64,000 nt of DNA from Polydactylus sextarius (GCA_016801845.1 CM028921.1:11136775-11200774), one strand, 5' to 3'; numbered from the stretch's first letter, positions 49,015 to 63,020 are shown. The notes: generated from the sequence alone by a model not told the origin. Translations and numbers: made by a program.

Positions 49015-52000
49015 CCTGGATTCTCGATAAATGCAGGATGTTCTGTTTTTTCTGTAGAAACCCTGGAGGTTGTATAATGTGATACGGCCTGTTCATTCTC
49101 AGTTCTCACCTCAACCAAAAGAGTCAAGTCTCTGTCCAGATGTGTGTGTGTGTACAACACACTTCTTTAATGCTCATTGAGCTCATCAGTTAATGGATAC
49201 ATGGAGCGCAGGGCTCTCTGGCTGCACGTTGTGTGAATCATTAATTATCTTACAGCAGCTATTAAAGATTTCTGATGAGTAAGCAATGTCTCAGGACTGA
49301 CAGCGAAACGATAATGATTTAGTCTGACAGCAAAATAACAAATGACAAGGCAACAGATTGCGGTGGATACGTTTCCCTTTTACTCGTGTGCGCTTCATCA
49401 TTTTCCACTGATCATTCTTTTGATCTAATATTGTATCTGCTGCGTATCGCTGATGCAATACAAAGCAGCTGCACAAATATTTACTGTCAGTAGTAGCAGC
49501 ATAGTTATGAGTGCTCCTGGCAAAAACCATCGCAGACGGCTTTTATCTTTTCTGTGTAACCTAATGCTTCATGTTTGCTCAGTGCCAGAGCCAAATTTTA
49601 CAGTGAGATTTAATGAGTGGATATTTACAAAGCGAGCCAAAGACACAATGGTTATTTTTAAACACAATAATATTTAAAAAAAAAAAAAAAAAATAAGCAC
49701 AGGAATCTCTGAGCTTCTGGTGCCGCAGCGGACTGTTGACTGTCGTCCTGCAGTGGGAGGAATGAACAGGTGAACGCTATCAGGCAGCTGAGCCAGACAA
49801 GCCAATAAACCAGCCTCAGGACACTGCTGACTGATGCAAAACTTGCCTCCAGTTCTCCCTCATTCCTCAACTGTGCTGCTGCTGCTGCTGCTGCACTGAA
49901 AACTGTGCACATGTTTAAAAAAAAAACAAAAACAAGCCGTAAACGTACATTATGTGTAGAATTGCACACAGAGTTGACATGAATGCTTCCTCCTCCCTAA
50001 CCCACCCCCTCTCTGTGACTTCCAATATGTCTTCTTAAAGTAGTGCATGTTTGTATCTGTGTCTGTGTTTGGGGCTTTTATGTGCATGACCTAATTCCAC
50101 AGTGAGCAAAGAATCTGCAGCGATGGCTGCGTGGTCGTGTGTGTGTGTGTGTGTGCGTGTGCGCGAGTGAGTGTGATTGAGTGTGCACACGTCCTCCCGC
50201 CCTCCCTCCCCCATCGTTTCCTTGTAAAGCCGACAGAGAGCACACTAAGTTCATCTAAGGACAGGGAAATGCTTTTCTTTCCAGTGTGAATCATTTTGGA
50301 AAAATGAGCCTCTGGACTGAATTGCCCTAGCAATTTGGCATGTTTCTCCATTCTGCTTCATTGTCTATTTTGGCTGAACTTGCAGTTCTTCATTTCACTG
50401 CCAAGAAAACTTCAGGTTCTATATAACAGGCAAAGCCAGTTTCTGAGTCAACCGCGGCCTGTAAGCAAATAAAATAAATCTCTGCAGAATACTGCCATAG
50501 CTTCCTGTTTAGCTGTGAATTCCAAAGAGAAAAGAGTGAGCCGTGTCTGTACTGTAAATCCAGTGTGGAAAATACCCCCTCTGCAAGCTTTACACCATCA
50601 CCATAAAACTATACGGGGAAAATGACACCAGCCCACTTTTTATAGACATGTTTAACATACTTAGATTGAGACCCTTCCTCATTTTAAAAGAAAACGTATC
50701 TGCCTCTCACACTGAGTGTTGCAGTTTAGAGAACAAAACTCTGCAGTGCAGTGAAAAGAAAAGTGTGAGTGGGAGCGGTTTTGGGATGTAGACAAGGAGG
50801 GAACGAGGGGGGGGGAGTTTTTAATTTTGCAGTCAGCCAACCCCCCTTATAATTCTGCTGGTTCCCCCATCAGAGGGAGAAAGAAGGGAGAGACAGAAGG
50901 GGGAGAGAGGGAGTGGCCTGCGTTGAGGTTTGGGTGAGCCAGTGGTGGGCCGTGGCAGCCGGCAGCTGGGCTTCTCGCTACCTATGTCCTCCAGCCTCCA
51001 GCCTGAATTATGAAGGCTCGGGGAATGGCAGCCAGCCTAATTACAATGACTGATTGCCCGTCCGTTGGCATTTCTCAGACGGTGATTGTCGTGCGTGTTG
51101 GATACGAGGAGAAGGGGGGAGAGGAGGAGGAGGAAGGGGAGGAGGAGCAGGAGGGCCATTTCTCATTGGCCTTCCCTTTTCTTTCTTTGCATGAGAACAG
51201 CCGCAGATTGAGATCTGATTGGTTGGAGAGAAAAGAGATGTTTCATGATTTGGCAAAGGCAGAAATGGTGGAAAGCCAGGGACAGGTGATGTTGCACTGT
51301 TGGTGCATTGTAGCCCATTCAGTCTTTGGCAAAAATTTTACACCACAAAATAAATATAATAAAGGTTAAAAATCTTTTTTTCTTTTTTTTTTTTTTTTTT
51401 ACTCATTCTCAAATGTGTCAAATCATCAACCTGTTGACCTCTTAAGCATTTCCAGTGGCATTTTAAAAATGAAAATTAAAAAAAAAAGGGAAAAGTCTTG
51501 ACTTGGCCAACAAGTGCGCTCAGAGGTGTGATATGTGTGTTAAGTGGGAGCTGGTTTGAGTTGGTCTGCCCTGCTTTGTCCACTGCTTTGGCTTTTGTTC
51601 CTCCAGTAATGAATTGTGGAAGCCTTGGCTTCGGCTGGAGTGTCTCATAGCAACTGAAAAGAGAGAAGGAGAGCTGGTAAAAGGAGAAAAGGGCCAGGGG
51701 GAGATCATGTGTTTCTTTCAAAAAAAAAAAAAAATAAGGGGCCAAAACAGACCAGACCAGACCAGACTATCGTTTGGGCATTTTCACAAAAAAAAAAAAA
51801 AAAAACACCATTAGTTATTAGCTTTATTTCCTCAGACAGATCGTTTTCGGGATAAAAGTAGCAACGCGCGTTCCATGTTTTTTTTTTTTTTTTTTTAAAG
51901 ATTTATTTGTAATGTATTTCAATAATAGAGAGAGGTGATGGCACCAAAAACATAAAAAATAAAAAAATAGACCATCGTTGACGCATCAGTTCAGCTTATG

Positions 52001-53519
52001 TGATTAATTCTTACCTTCCTGTCCCCTCTGGCAACATGTTCATATATAGATGATGAATTTGAATTTCAGCACATCTGAGACTAAATATAAAGTAATAAAT
52101 TACTCTCCAAATCTATATTTTGTAAAAAGAAAATTTAACTGAAATATTTCTGGTCTCCTATAAACCGTTCACCTGTCGCTGAGTCTTCATTGTGTTTAGC
52201 AGCCGTTTAATCGTCTTGAATATCCACCGGCTCTGTTGATTAACTGAAACCTGGTACCACTCTGTGGTTGTAGCACTTCTCAGGTCAACCAGCAACTTTC
52301 ACCTGAATGTGTGTCTGTGTGTCTGTGTGTCTGTGTCCGTGTCAGTGTGTGTGACATTATCTCGTTTGTGTGAATGCAAACGTGTGTTCGAGGTTTGATA
52401 TGAGTGCATGCTTGCGCGTTCACACAAGGCTAGTTTTTTATTAACCGGTGGCCGGCGTTGAAGCCTGGACATGTTTGCCCTGTGACCCAGACACTACCTG
52501 TCTGCTGCCATGGTTACAGAGACAGAGCAGGTTTAGTGGCCTGACTCCAGGGATTACTTTCCCTGGCCTTAACAATCAGGCCTGTGCCTCCAGTGGCTGT
52601 AAAATGGACCAAAAACTGCACCCTAACAGTTTAGGGAGCTCTACAGTTTTACCCTTGTGGCCTTTAAAACAGTCCTAAGTGCTGTGTAAGGGATTAGACC
52701 CGTACGACGTAATTGCTCTGGTGTCAGTGACCGTCCCTTTGTGACATGGTTCACATGTAGTGATAAGCTCTTTTAAAGGGAAGCACTCACAGTGGATTCA
52801 GGTATGAATTGTTAAAACCAATTCTGTTAAATATGTCAACTTTTTCTTTTACTTCACTACATTTCCTAACTTATTTACATACTTTTATTCTGACACATTT
52901 TCAATGGTCGGTATCATTACAAAAATCTGAGTAAATGAAATGTGGTGTTTTCTCTTGTGCTCCGGTTCACTCTAAATCTACCATTGTCTGTTTAGACTAT
53001 CAACACCTTGTTTAAGGGTTGTAGGCTCCATCTTAAAGGATGGATGGATGGAAAAGCTTTAATAAAATATCAATAGCAAACAAATATTTAGTGAAACAGC
53101 TTCAGTACTTTAGTTCAGACTTAAGACATTGTCTATGAAGATTGTTGTAGGCTCCATGTTTTAAAGTGCTGGATAAACTTCATAATATTCTTCTGTTTTT
53201 ATTAACATGTACTTGTACTTTTACTTTCATTACTTAGTTACATTTAATTATAGATTATTTGTCATGGTTAAGTACAGTAAATACCAGATTTTTAAGACTT
53301 ACTTGAGTATGATTCTAGTCGGTGATTTGAACTTCTATCAAAGTCATTTTTTGGTCGAGTATTTCTACTTCTACTCTACTGGATTTTTACATACTTTATT
53401 ACAATGCTGACTAAAACATGTTGAATCCATTTTTTAATTATTTAATTGCTGAAGATTTTGTCGTCAAATACAATTAAAGTAATTTCCACCTATAGTGACA
53501 GTGTCTCTTCTCTCAACAG

Positions 53520-53556
53520 ATCAATGAACGGCGAGGAAACAAAGGTCACAGTCATT
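53520..53556 (+). other. Candidate 37-nt internal exon
   Basis: It is preceded by TCTCTTCTCTCAACAG, a strong pyrimidine-tract acceptor, and followed by GTGAGT, a consensus donor. The 37 nt include an ATG (ATGAACGGCGAGG). It may belong with the CpG-rich segment at 47 kb; a further acceptor TTTTTTGCAG lies at 54202. No protein family recognised, and an unspliced chance match remains possible. Confidence 0.25.
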
Positions 53557-56500
53557 GTGAGTACACAACTTGTATGTTTAGATCTGTGAAAATGTTCAGT
53601 CCTCAGTCTCTTTTGCTTCATGCTTTATTCCCACAAGTTGCACATCAGACTCTTAACTACTTGAAAAGATTAAAATAAGGTGCACGGGTCGTTGGCAGGA
53701 GTTGATTTGCTGCCCCCACCCTGAGAAGCCGGTCTGGTCTGGTCTTGTCTTGGCTGACCAAATTGGTGTTGACGTTTTTATGATCATTCACTGACTGCTC
53801 ATTGTTATTTATGTTACCTTTGATTTAGTGATCGAACGTTCAGGTTTGAACACCCCACATGGCTGAAATGGGATGCGAGAGGCTGTATAGGAGCTGGTCG
53901 GTTTGCTGAGGGTCACAATACTCTGGCTGAGAGGTTTTTGGTGACTTAGCAGACTTTTTTTTCCCCTCTCCCTAGTGACTTGCAGTCTTACAGGTGTCCA
54001 CCAGATGCTGCAGGCTGCATGTGCTGTCCCTTACATGTCATCCAATGGAAGATGTAATATCCACTTTGGAATAGAGGGTTGAAACTGTTTCCATGGTGTT
54101 AGGATTAAATGTAATTTAGTTGTGCATCATAGAAAATGGGTCCCATTCTGGGTTATTTAGCTGCTTTGATGATGCATCTTTTTTTTTCTTTTTTTTTTGC
54201 AGAAAGTTGACTGAGGACAGTGTGATTGAAGATGTGTTTTTAATTCCACTCGTTTAATTTAAGTGTTTGGAGAGATGATGAAAGGAGAAGTTTGATATAA
54301 AACATCATAATATGTCAGTTTTAAACACTGTTTTGGTGGTTTGTTGAGCTTTTTTAACCGCAGCTTTCAAATTATAGCAATGCATCAAACGTGGTAAGAG
54401 ATTCTTGAAAGAATCCTCAACATTGGTGCAATGAAACAGTGAAATGAGGAGCTGTAAATACAGTGAGCATGTCAACGCTTCAGCCCTCTGACTGTATATT
54501 ATGTGTCTCGTGTTAGAGAGCGGAGCTAAGAAAGGGATGTAGCTCATGCCGAGTTGAGCAACTTCACAGTTAACTTTTGCGAACAAAAGCCAGCCCTGCT
54601 ACAAGGCATGCTGGGAAGTTTGGCTACTGGCAAAAGTGCCTGCCAACGTCCAGCCGGTGAGCGGCCTCTGAAAAATCTTGCAAAGGCTGAAAATGAAGTT
54701 TGAAAGTAGAAATAAGAGGAGCAACAAAGCAGAGGGAGAGCTCTCACAGCTGTAAGCTCGGCCTTCTCTTAAAGAGACATCACTAAAACATTCCTCAGTC
54801 GTAGATGAGAGCTGCACACTGCAGCGCTGTTCAGACGAGCTGCACATCAACACATCAGAGTTTTTAGTTGATTTGTGCAAATTTCGATATTTTTTCTTTC
54901 TTTCTTTCTTTCTTTTAAATTGAGAGCTTTTTTGCACATATGCTCTGGCTTTAATATTTCACATAATCAGAAAGAAACATGAGGAAAGAGCTTAGATCCA
55001 TTTGTTTGTTCAGCTGTGTTAATCAACAATTACCAACAATAATTTACTGTAATAACTCACATGGTTTTGGAAGTTTTAGCTGTTGAGAATTAGACCTGCA
55101 GCCGTGTTAATGACTGAACACTAATACTTATAAAGTACAAGTAATACTACAGCAGTTATTTTCATGGGTGTGTGATTAAACTGTTATTCTGTTGTGCTGC
55201 AGTTTACAGCTAAGACAATATAATTAGTATTATTCATTTAATATTTAAATTTTTACTTTTATTTTCATTTGGACATTGAGAGCAGGACTATGTGGAGTAT
55301 AGTTCAGTGCAGAGGCTGTAGTGGTGGAGGTGGTTGTGTGGATGGTGTTTGGTTGTGGTCAGGTCTGAGCTGCAGAAGCAAACCAAATCTGAGCTCAGCT
55401 CCGTCACAGCGGCAGGAAGACAAGGCTGGAGGGTCCTGAATCTTCACTTCACAGCTCAGTGTTTGGCTCTCACACACATTGTGCCATTCAGAGCCCAGAC
55501 CGTATATTCACCCTGCTCTGGGCACCCCACTATTGTGAGAGTGAGCTCATTTGAAAAGCCTTCGGGATTTTTTTTTGGTGCAAGCAAGTCAGCGCTATTT
55601 GCATTTGTTCCAGTCTTGAAGATTTTACAGGTCAATTGAGACAGGCGGATATCGAAACATGCCAAACAGAGTTTTCTCTCTTCATCACTGTCTTCATCAT
55701 CCTCTGTCTTTGTTTGTTTCACTCGGTCTCTGACTCTATTTTCCCAAACAGCCCTTGTTTATTGTCTCATCTCACTGGGGTACAGTATACTCAGAGTGAC
55801 TTCCTGCTTTCTGTAAGAAATAGATTTATCAGACCGACCGAGGCGACGATACCATCATGTACTGGATTCACTGTGTAAATGCATGAGGAAGATAGTTTAA
55901 TAAACGATTTTAACGCTCTGATTTACCACAAAAGGATGTGATTAAGATTTTGAAAACGTGATTTAATTCTTTGTACTATTATGAATTTAAGCCCCATTGC
56001 CTTACTTTCTACCCCAGTCTCCTTGTCTGGTGATTAAGGGCAGAAATACCTTTGTTGGCATCTAGGGTAGCAACAGGGAATCAGATAGAGGAGAGCGGGG
56101 TAAGTGCCAGCCTTTCATTCCTGGCCTCCTGGCAGGCAGACTGCAGGCGGGCCGGGCATGGGTTAGACCGGAGCCAGCAAACCAAGACAGTACTCAGACA
56201 GAAACACCTAATCACTTTAATTAGCCTAAGCCGGGCTGGACTTGCCCAATCAAGTTTGCTCGCTTTTGTGAGTGTGTGAGAAAAAAAAAGTTCTAAAATT
56301 TCCTTCCAAAGGAAATTCAAGAGGATGTATAAAAATCACCATTGTGAAAAACAACTTTGACAGTTGTATTACTGAAACTTTGAATTTATAGACTTTTAAT
56401 CGAGTAAATGGCAGATTTTATTAAAATTCTAAGGACGTATTATCTGATTTGTTTTTTTCACTCATGTTGGCTAATATTTTGTAGCTAATACAACAACATG

Positions 56501-58030
56501 AGAAATGATGTCCCGATGTTGGCTTTGGTTAATAATAGCACGCAGGTAGCTCATGTTAGCTCCTGTTGCTGGGGAGTGATGAGGGAGTGACAGTTCAGGT
56601 TTTTATTAAAGCTGCATTGTCCATTTTTTTTTTTTTTTTTTGTGGTTTGGACATTGTAGCTAACGCCTTAGCAAAATACACCTCAGCAACACAAGAAACA
56701 CTTTGTTGGCAGGTTAACATGTAGTTACTTGGGAGTGACTGATCATGGTTTATACAATGCGGCGTTAAAGAAGCATAAAAGCTAAAAAAAAAAAAAAAAA
56801 GAAAAAAAAATACCCCTGGCTTCTCACTAGCAGGCTAACAAGTCTAAAAATCAATCAACAATGGCAACAAATTCTGTTACATTTGTTGGTAGTATACTGG
56901 GTGCTACCGTACATGAGTAAAGCAGACCCACTGCTGTGGACTTAAACTTTATAACAGATCACCGTTGAAAATTGCAGACACACTGGAGGCCTTAAATTTC
57001 TCCCTGTCAATCTGCCAAACGCAGGTTTGTGTCGAAGGCGCTAAATTGAAATCTAAATGTCAGAAGACGACACAGTTTTACTGTTGGGTAAATTATGCAG
57101 TGATGTTAGACGGTGGCAACAAGAAGAGGAAGGGGAATGATGAAGTGGTACCAAGAATAAAACAGTGTAGTTACTGGCACATTTGCTAGGTTATATTAAG
57201 CACTGAGCAAATTGACTAAGAATAGGTTTTAATGTCAAAAAAGACATTTTGTTTCAATATTACAAAAAGTAGCTTTTGAATGTCTTTGGTAAGTTTTCTG
57301 TTCCTCATCCTGTAGTTCTAATCTTCACCACCATGTTATCATGTCATGTCATAATAACATGTCGTGTTATTTTGTCTCCTTTTTTGTCCTTTATTTATAC
57401 AAATATTTGTCTTATTTTGTGTTATTTTGAATAAAGCTTCATCATTCTTTTATACTAAATCATGCAGTTGTTTGCAATTAGATAATGTGTAGAAAAATAC
57501 TAGAAACAGGAGATGAAGACTTATATTAATTATTCTATTAATTATTTTTGTTTTCAGTTGTTGAACCTTGAACAACAACATTCTTCTTGCCAACAATCTA
57601 CGCTGTACCAAGATTATCTTATAGTCCATCCATTATATTAATTAATGCATCCATTTTATTTTTCTACATTTTAATATCAGCAAGTCTCAGCTCAGTGCTT
57701 TCAGTTTGAGCAGCCTCGGCCTCATGTGAAGGGGTTAACGTGACTGTCAGTGTAGCGGGGGGGGTGGGACTGTCCATCTGTCCACTGGTGGAAATGGCCA
57801 TATGACTTGGTGCTCTGGCAGGATAGATTGGATTCTGTCTGGCTTGAGAGTCAAGATGTCCTGGTCAGTGGGAGGAGGCCGCTTAAAGGATGTGACGTGT
57901 TCTCAGCAGACGGGATGTCAGTGGGAGTCACCTCATCTCTCAGAGGAGGAGGAGAGAGAGGTGGCACCGGGATAGAATGGACATTTTCAACATTTAGCGA
58001 ACGCTTTCATCCAAAGATTTATAGAAGGGT
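53557..58030. other. Intergenic or intronic stretch, no gene recognised
   Basis: AT-rich unique sequence with A/T runs (54.18, 56.63, 56.79 kb) and a short inverted repeat CATGTTAT/ATAACATG at 57332-57362. Acceptor-like and open segments near 55.33-55.65 kb are not convincing. Confidence 0.5.
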
Positions 58031-58032
58031 CA

Positions 58033-58262
58033 AAGCAATATCCATCTTTCTGTCTATTATCTATATCATTTATCCTTTGAGGGTCACAGACGCCAATATG
58101 AGCTGGCTGTTGTAGGTGAGGCCGGTGTACACCCTGTATATATTTAGACATATATTCAAACCTACAGGCAATTTAGAGTTACCAATTAACCTAACCTGCA
58201 CATCTTTAGACTGTAGGAGGAAGCAGGAGCAGCTCAGATCGCTGCAACTCTGTGCCGCCCTC
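58033..58262 (+). repeat. Degraded copy of a common teleost dispersed repeat
   Basis: The order 'ttatcctttgagggtcac', 'gtgtacaccctg', 'caatttagagttaccaatta', 'acctaacctgcacatctt', 'agactgtaggaggaagc' and final 'ctgtgccgccc' follows the consensus of a repeat found many times in fish genomes. It usually ends with 'CCACCGTGCCGCCC' and is often annotated as the 3' part of a non-LTR element. This copy has lost parts of the middle. Confidence 0.75.
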
Positions 58263-59363
58263 GTCAAAGCAACAGCACAAAGATCATCGTGCAGCACATG
58301 ATTAGTTTTCCCCCTTTTTTTTTAAGTGGCATAATAGTGTCTAAGTGATGCCTATGTTCTAATTGTTTAACTGGTCTGCAGCTTGAGATAGTTAGCATCA
58401 AAGAAGTAGGTTAAGCTTTTCTAACCCAATAATCCACCACACTTCCCTTCACTCGTCTCGAAACTTCCTGGCGCCACTTGTCTTGGTGGTGATGTCACGC
58501 TGGTTAAAACAAGCAACACAAATTATTTGCAAATAATATTCGACCTAATCCACTTGTTAGACGGTAGATGGGGATGTATTTGTGATCCCACTGTGGGGTC
58601 ACACCAGTCTTCATATCCTCTTAGCAAAACCTTCTGGCTCCTCCTCCCTAATGTATGAACCTGGCAGAACCAGGACGGCTTCGTTCTCCCTTTTCCGTGC
58701 CCCCTCCCCCCACCAGACACAGTGATGGCACTCAGTGCCAGAGACACCCCCTCCCTCCCTCTCTCCCTCTCTCCCTCTCTCTCTTCACCAACACTCCTCT
58801 CTCCTCTCCCTCTCCTCCCTCCCTTCCCTCTCCGCCGCAGGCAGACCCAGGCATGGGATCTCCATCTGTGCACAAAGGAGCCTCCTCTATCTGCATACGC
58901 TGCACATAAAAGGGCCTTTTGTCATGAGCTCTGCACACATGACCGTCCGCCTTTCACCCCACTGGAAAAAAAGATCACTCTCTCCAGCAATCCAACCCCA
59001 CCCCCAACACCAGACTCAACCCCTCCACCCCCCTCCTCGACCCCCACCGTCTGCGGAGAGAGAGATCCACGGTGAAGTTTGTGGAATAGAGACAACCATC
59101 AGATGGAGCTGCTTCCATCACCGCTGCAAAAAAGACAACAAAAACAAAACAAAACAAAAGACCTTACTCATTTTCGTTCCTGCCCTCTCTTTTTCCCCTC
59201 TTCTCTCGGTGTCCTCGCGTGCACTCACAGAGAGGCATCAACACATTACAGCATCTGCCATACTGAAATATGAATGTGCTCTCGTTTTTGCTGTCTCCCT
59301 TCCTTTCTGCAGTCTCTGACATTTAAGGGGCATTAGTGTTTGGTGTCGTGCCAGGTTATAGCC

Positions 59364-59413
59364 CCCACCACCACCACCACCACCACCACCACTACCACTA
59401 CCACCACCACCAT
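59364..59413. repeat. (CCA)n triplet repeat
   Basis: About 16 CCA/CTA triplets; the open frames over it are artefacts. Confidence 0.95.
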
Positions 59414-60032
59414 TACAGAGGCACAGGCTCAGTTGACATCAGACATCAGAGTCGAGCTGATGCTTTTCCCTCTTTCTCTTCATCTCGGTGCCTCTTTTGC
59501 CTTTTTTAACCCCGCGGCCTTGTGGTGTTCAGTAGAACCAGTGGTATTTGTAACGTGTGGAGATAATGACACACACACAAACAAAATAAAATGTCTGTAC
59601 ATGTTAGGAACCATATCAAGATGAGACGAGGGTTGAATTCTCCACCATTGTGTGACAAATGGGCAACGTGCCATTTTGGCTACTAAAGATGACAGATATT
59701 GGTGTTGAGGGATATTGAGTCAGGGTGGGGACAGAGCAAAGACACAGAGGCGGGTTAATACACACTGTCAAGTGCACGGGTTGCTGCCACGGAAAAAACG
59801 CTTTCCTCAGCATTTTGTTTGAAACACACACGGCCCTGATGCCTTGCTCGCGGCCAAACGAGTGTGGATTTTGGAAAGCCCTCTAGCTCATCTTGCTGTC
59901 GCTGCACACAGGCCTGTGGCGGAACGGAAGGATAAGATTGACTTCTCCCCTCCACCGTCATGTCCTCTGTGTGACCCTGTCGTGTCTCTCTAGCCTGGTG
60001 TGAGGGGTCAGAGGCTGTCCACACCTTCCGCT

Positions 60033-60050
60033 TCATGATGATGATGATGT

Positions 60051-60086
<36 letters not shown>

Positions 60087-60088
60087 CA
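60033..60088. repeat. (GAT)n triplet repeat
   Basis: About 18 GAT/ATG triplets with one GTT interruption. Confidence 0.95.
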
Positions 60089-61261
60089 ATCATGTCTGGA
60101 CCAGACGATATTACACAGCACAGTTTAGCATAAATAGTGCGTATAATTCAGAATTTAGCACCAATAACTGTAACTGTTTACAGCGCACTTTGTATTTTAT
60201 GTGTTTGAAGCTATAATTATGAAGAACAGGCTGATATGATAACTAAAGATTCTCAGTCATCCAGGTCAAGTCGGAACCAGGAAAAGTTGAATCTCCAGTC
60301 GTTTCTGATGCAACTTTTCTTGGATAATAACACGACAGTAATGGTTATGATAATGGTGACGATAATAAGAGATTTATTTGCATGATTTGCATTAAAAAAA
60401 TACACACGCAGACGGACAGTTTAAACGATTTCCGAGACATAAAAGTTATTGTTTAAATATTAAAATAAGTTAATCTGAAAATTTGTTTGCTGCACACAAA
60501 GCCGACCGGTGAACACCTCAGTTCGTGTCCTCACATGACCTGCACTTCATCATCTGTTGGGCACAAACACAATTCAGAGTAATAGAATGAGCACGAACTC
60601 AACTCTATGATATGGACGCCACAAAATAAAAATACAAAAACCTTAAAGTTGTAGCTCTGCTTGAAAAAAATTATACATGAATATATATATACGTGTACTT
60701 TTTTAGACACGTATAGTTTTGGCACCGTCTCTGTTTTCTTTGATATTTGAACTAAGTCTTAAACACATTATTTTGCTCCTGTTTTAAAAAATAATATTTG
60801 AGTAGAATTGAAAGAGCGCTCTAAATGTGCAGAAATAGCTCACGGAGTAATAAAAACTGTGTTGACGCAGCTGTCCTTGTGAAGCTGCTACTTTTTTTTT
60901 TTTTTTCTCCCACATAGATAAATATCCTTCTGCTAATAACATTATGCACATCAATTACAGTCTGCCAGCCAAGTGGAATTTACCTCATCAGTGTTTTTAC
61001 TCTTGTCGCTTTCAAATCAACATCAGTTTGTTTTACAAAAGGACAACACTGATTCTTTTTTTTTCACTGTGCATAAAGTTAGAAGCAATTACTGAGCTCA
61101 TTAAATGGCATCACGGAGGTGGAATATTGGATGAAAATCTACAATATTTCCCGCCTCACTTGTTGGCTTTGATCAACTTTGTGACTTTGTTGCTGTAACG
61201 AGAGGAAAGAGAGAGAGGGAGAGAGAGATAGAAAGTGTCTCTGTGAAGAAGGAGAGCGTGT

Positions 61262-62463
61262 TTATAAAAGCGTATTAGGTGCATGTTTTTGCTGTTCTCT
61301 GTGGAGCGAAGAGACGAGAAAGAGAGAGAAAGTGTGCGAGAGATAACAAAACAGCTCGTGTAAAGTTAAGTGTTTGTGGAAGGCGGCAAACAACTGTTGT
61401 CATCCTGTTTCCAACTCTTTGCCCCCTAAAATAAAATACCAGACCTGTTGTTGCACTTCGTTGTTGAAGGGGAAATAAAACAAAATGGCCATCGCTGTTT
61501 CTGTTTAAAGTCAGTATCAGCAGCTCCCTCGGGGGAGAAAACTGTAAAAGTTAGAACACAAAGTTGAGGTACAGACAAACTGGACACAAGTGGACGGAGG
61601 AGCAGACATTTCTTTTTTTATTATTATAACAGTTAACTCACTGTCATAATATTCATTCTAAAAGATTTTTTATCACATTGAAGTATCTCATGTAATCACC
61701 ATAATAACTTGGGCATTAGAATAAATTAATTAAGAGCCAGAGTTCTTTTAATTATTATGAAGAAAAATGAATAATTTTAACATCGGATCATCCTGATCAT
61801 TATTTCACACATTCATAAAAATTCTCTCTACTCACTTTCTGCTCTTTTATCTTCAAAACTTTCTGATCTTAGGACTTTAAGTGGGAACTTTTACACAATA
61901 TATGCTAATATTTAATAAAAACAGAAAATCACTCGTGACTGAAGTTTGAACCTTTTTTTTTTTCTTTTTCTTTAAAGTGACTTGAGGTGTAAACAGGGAA
62001 AAGAAAAAGAAAAAACCTGATTTAATCTTTAATCTAACATGTTTAAAGTTTGATGGACAAAATAGATAGATCTAAATGTTCAATCTATATCTTACATATA
62101 AAACATGTATATATATTATATACATTTTAATGACATTATTAATGCTGTAGTTAGATTTTTTTGTGTTTGTTTCTTAGTTGCCCTAGTTTGATGCTGCCAT
62201 ACAAAAGCAGCCCTGATCCAGGACAATATGTTTGGCTGTGAGGGGCTGCCAGAAGTAGTTGTTAGTTACAGTTAGGGCGCGTCCCTCTCTGGATAGGTTG
62301 TCCACTCCGAGGTCTGATATCGAATAGGTCCATAATTTCCAGCTTGTTCCCAGGAGAAGCTCTCCTTTGCTCTTTTTTCCTCCCTGTGTCTCTTTTTTTC
62401 CTCCTCTTCCTCCTCTTCTTCTTCTTCTTCTTCTTCTTTCACAATCCTGTGAGAAACAACAAG
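61262..62463 (+). promoter_or_regulatory. TATA box and downstream strong donor (candidate promoter/5' exon)
   Basis: TATAAAAG at 61263-61270 follows a GAGA-rich run at 61.20-61.25 kb. About 1.2 kb downstream, after a (CTT)n tract, ACAAG|GTGAGT at 62463/62464 is a perfect donor. The segment has no long open frame, fitting a 5' UTR exon or a non-coding transcript reading to the right. Whether the two signals belong together is unproven. Confidence 0.2.
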
Positions 62464-62959
62464 GTGAGTTCAGTCTTTAAGTCTTTATTCTTGTTTTCTT
62501 TCAAACCGAGTCGGTTTTCATAACTTTTCTACAAATGTAGTTTCTTTAGATAACGATCGAAACGTTCTTCGTGCTGCGACTCTTTTGATTTTTTCACGTT
62601 TTAATGTTTTTTAAATATAAAGGCAGCAGTTCGGCGTTTGTCACATGTTATGGTCAATACTGCATCGCTCTCTCATATTACCTTTTATTTAAAAAAAAAA
62701 AATAAGTGACAGGGAACATTTCAAAATATTTCAAGCATCCCCAAATAAAATTAAACTGAAGAAATGCAATAATCCATGCTTCTACAAGCCAGGAAATATG
62801 CCGTGTTTGAAACAAAAAAGGAAAGAGAGAGAGAGAGAGAAATACTAAAAGGAAAAAAAAAAAGTTTTGACTTCAATAATTAGATTATAATCATTGTCAC
62901 AAACTGTATTAATTTAATCCAAATTGCATCACTAAGATTTAATTTAATTTAGTTAGTTT

Positions 62960-63020
62960 TGTGTGTGTGCGTGTGTGCGCGTGCGTGCACGTGCGTGCGT
63001 GTGCGTGTGTGTGTGTGGTG
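62960..63020. repeat. Alternating GT/GC tract
   Basis: Purine-pyrimidine alternation of GT, GC and AC steps over about 60 bases, a sequence type able to adopt left-handed DNA. Confidence 0.9.

Larger units (their letters stand above)
47760..53515. other. Intergenic or intronic stretch rich in microsatellites
   Basis: It contains an 83-bp (AT)n tract, a compound (CA)n(TA)n, (GT)n at 50.14-50.16 kb, long A/T runs near 49.68, 51.38, 51.72, 51.79 and 51.88 kb, and (GTGTGTCT)n near 52.31-52.34 kb. A GC- and purine-rich segment at 50.77-51.17 kb has an open plus frame dominated by acidic repeats. No named gene. Confidence 0.5.
58263..61255. other. Intergenic stretch with pyrimidine-rich and triplet repeats
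   Basis: A C/T-rich segment at 58.68-58.84 kb gives spurious long frames on both strands. (CCA)n and (GAT)n triplet arrays follow. The rest is AT-rich unique sequence. No gene recognised. Confidence 0.5.

Noticed and set aside
51010..51369. 119-codon frame with acidic repeats
   Set aside because: The Glu/Gly run comes from a GAGGAG simple repeat and the flanks show no coding signal.
58735..59319. 194-codon plus-strand open frame
   Set aside because: Driven by a CCCTCT-rich tract and poly-proline runs; no coding texture, and opposite-strand frames are equally open.
62180..62240. Possible miRNA-like hairpin (GCAGCCC ... GGGGCTGC)
   Set aside because: Only a 7-bp stem with an unpaired 30-base loop; the arms do not extend pairing.
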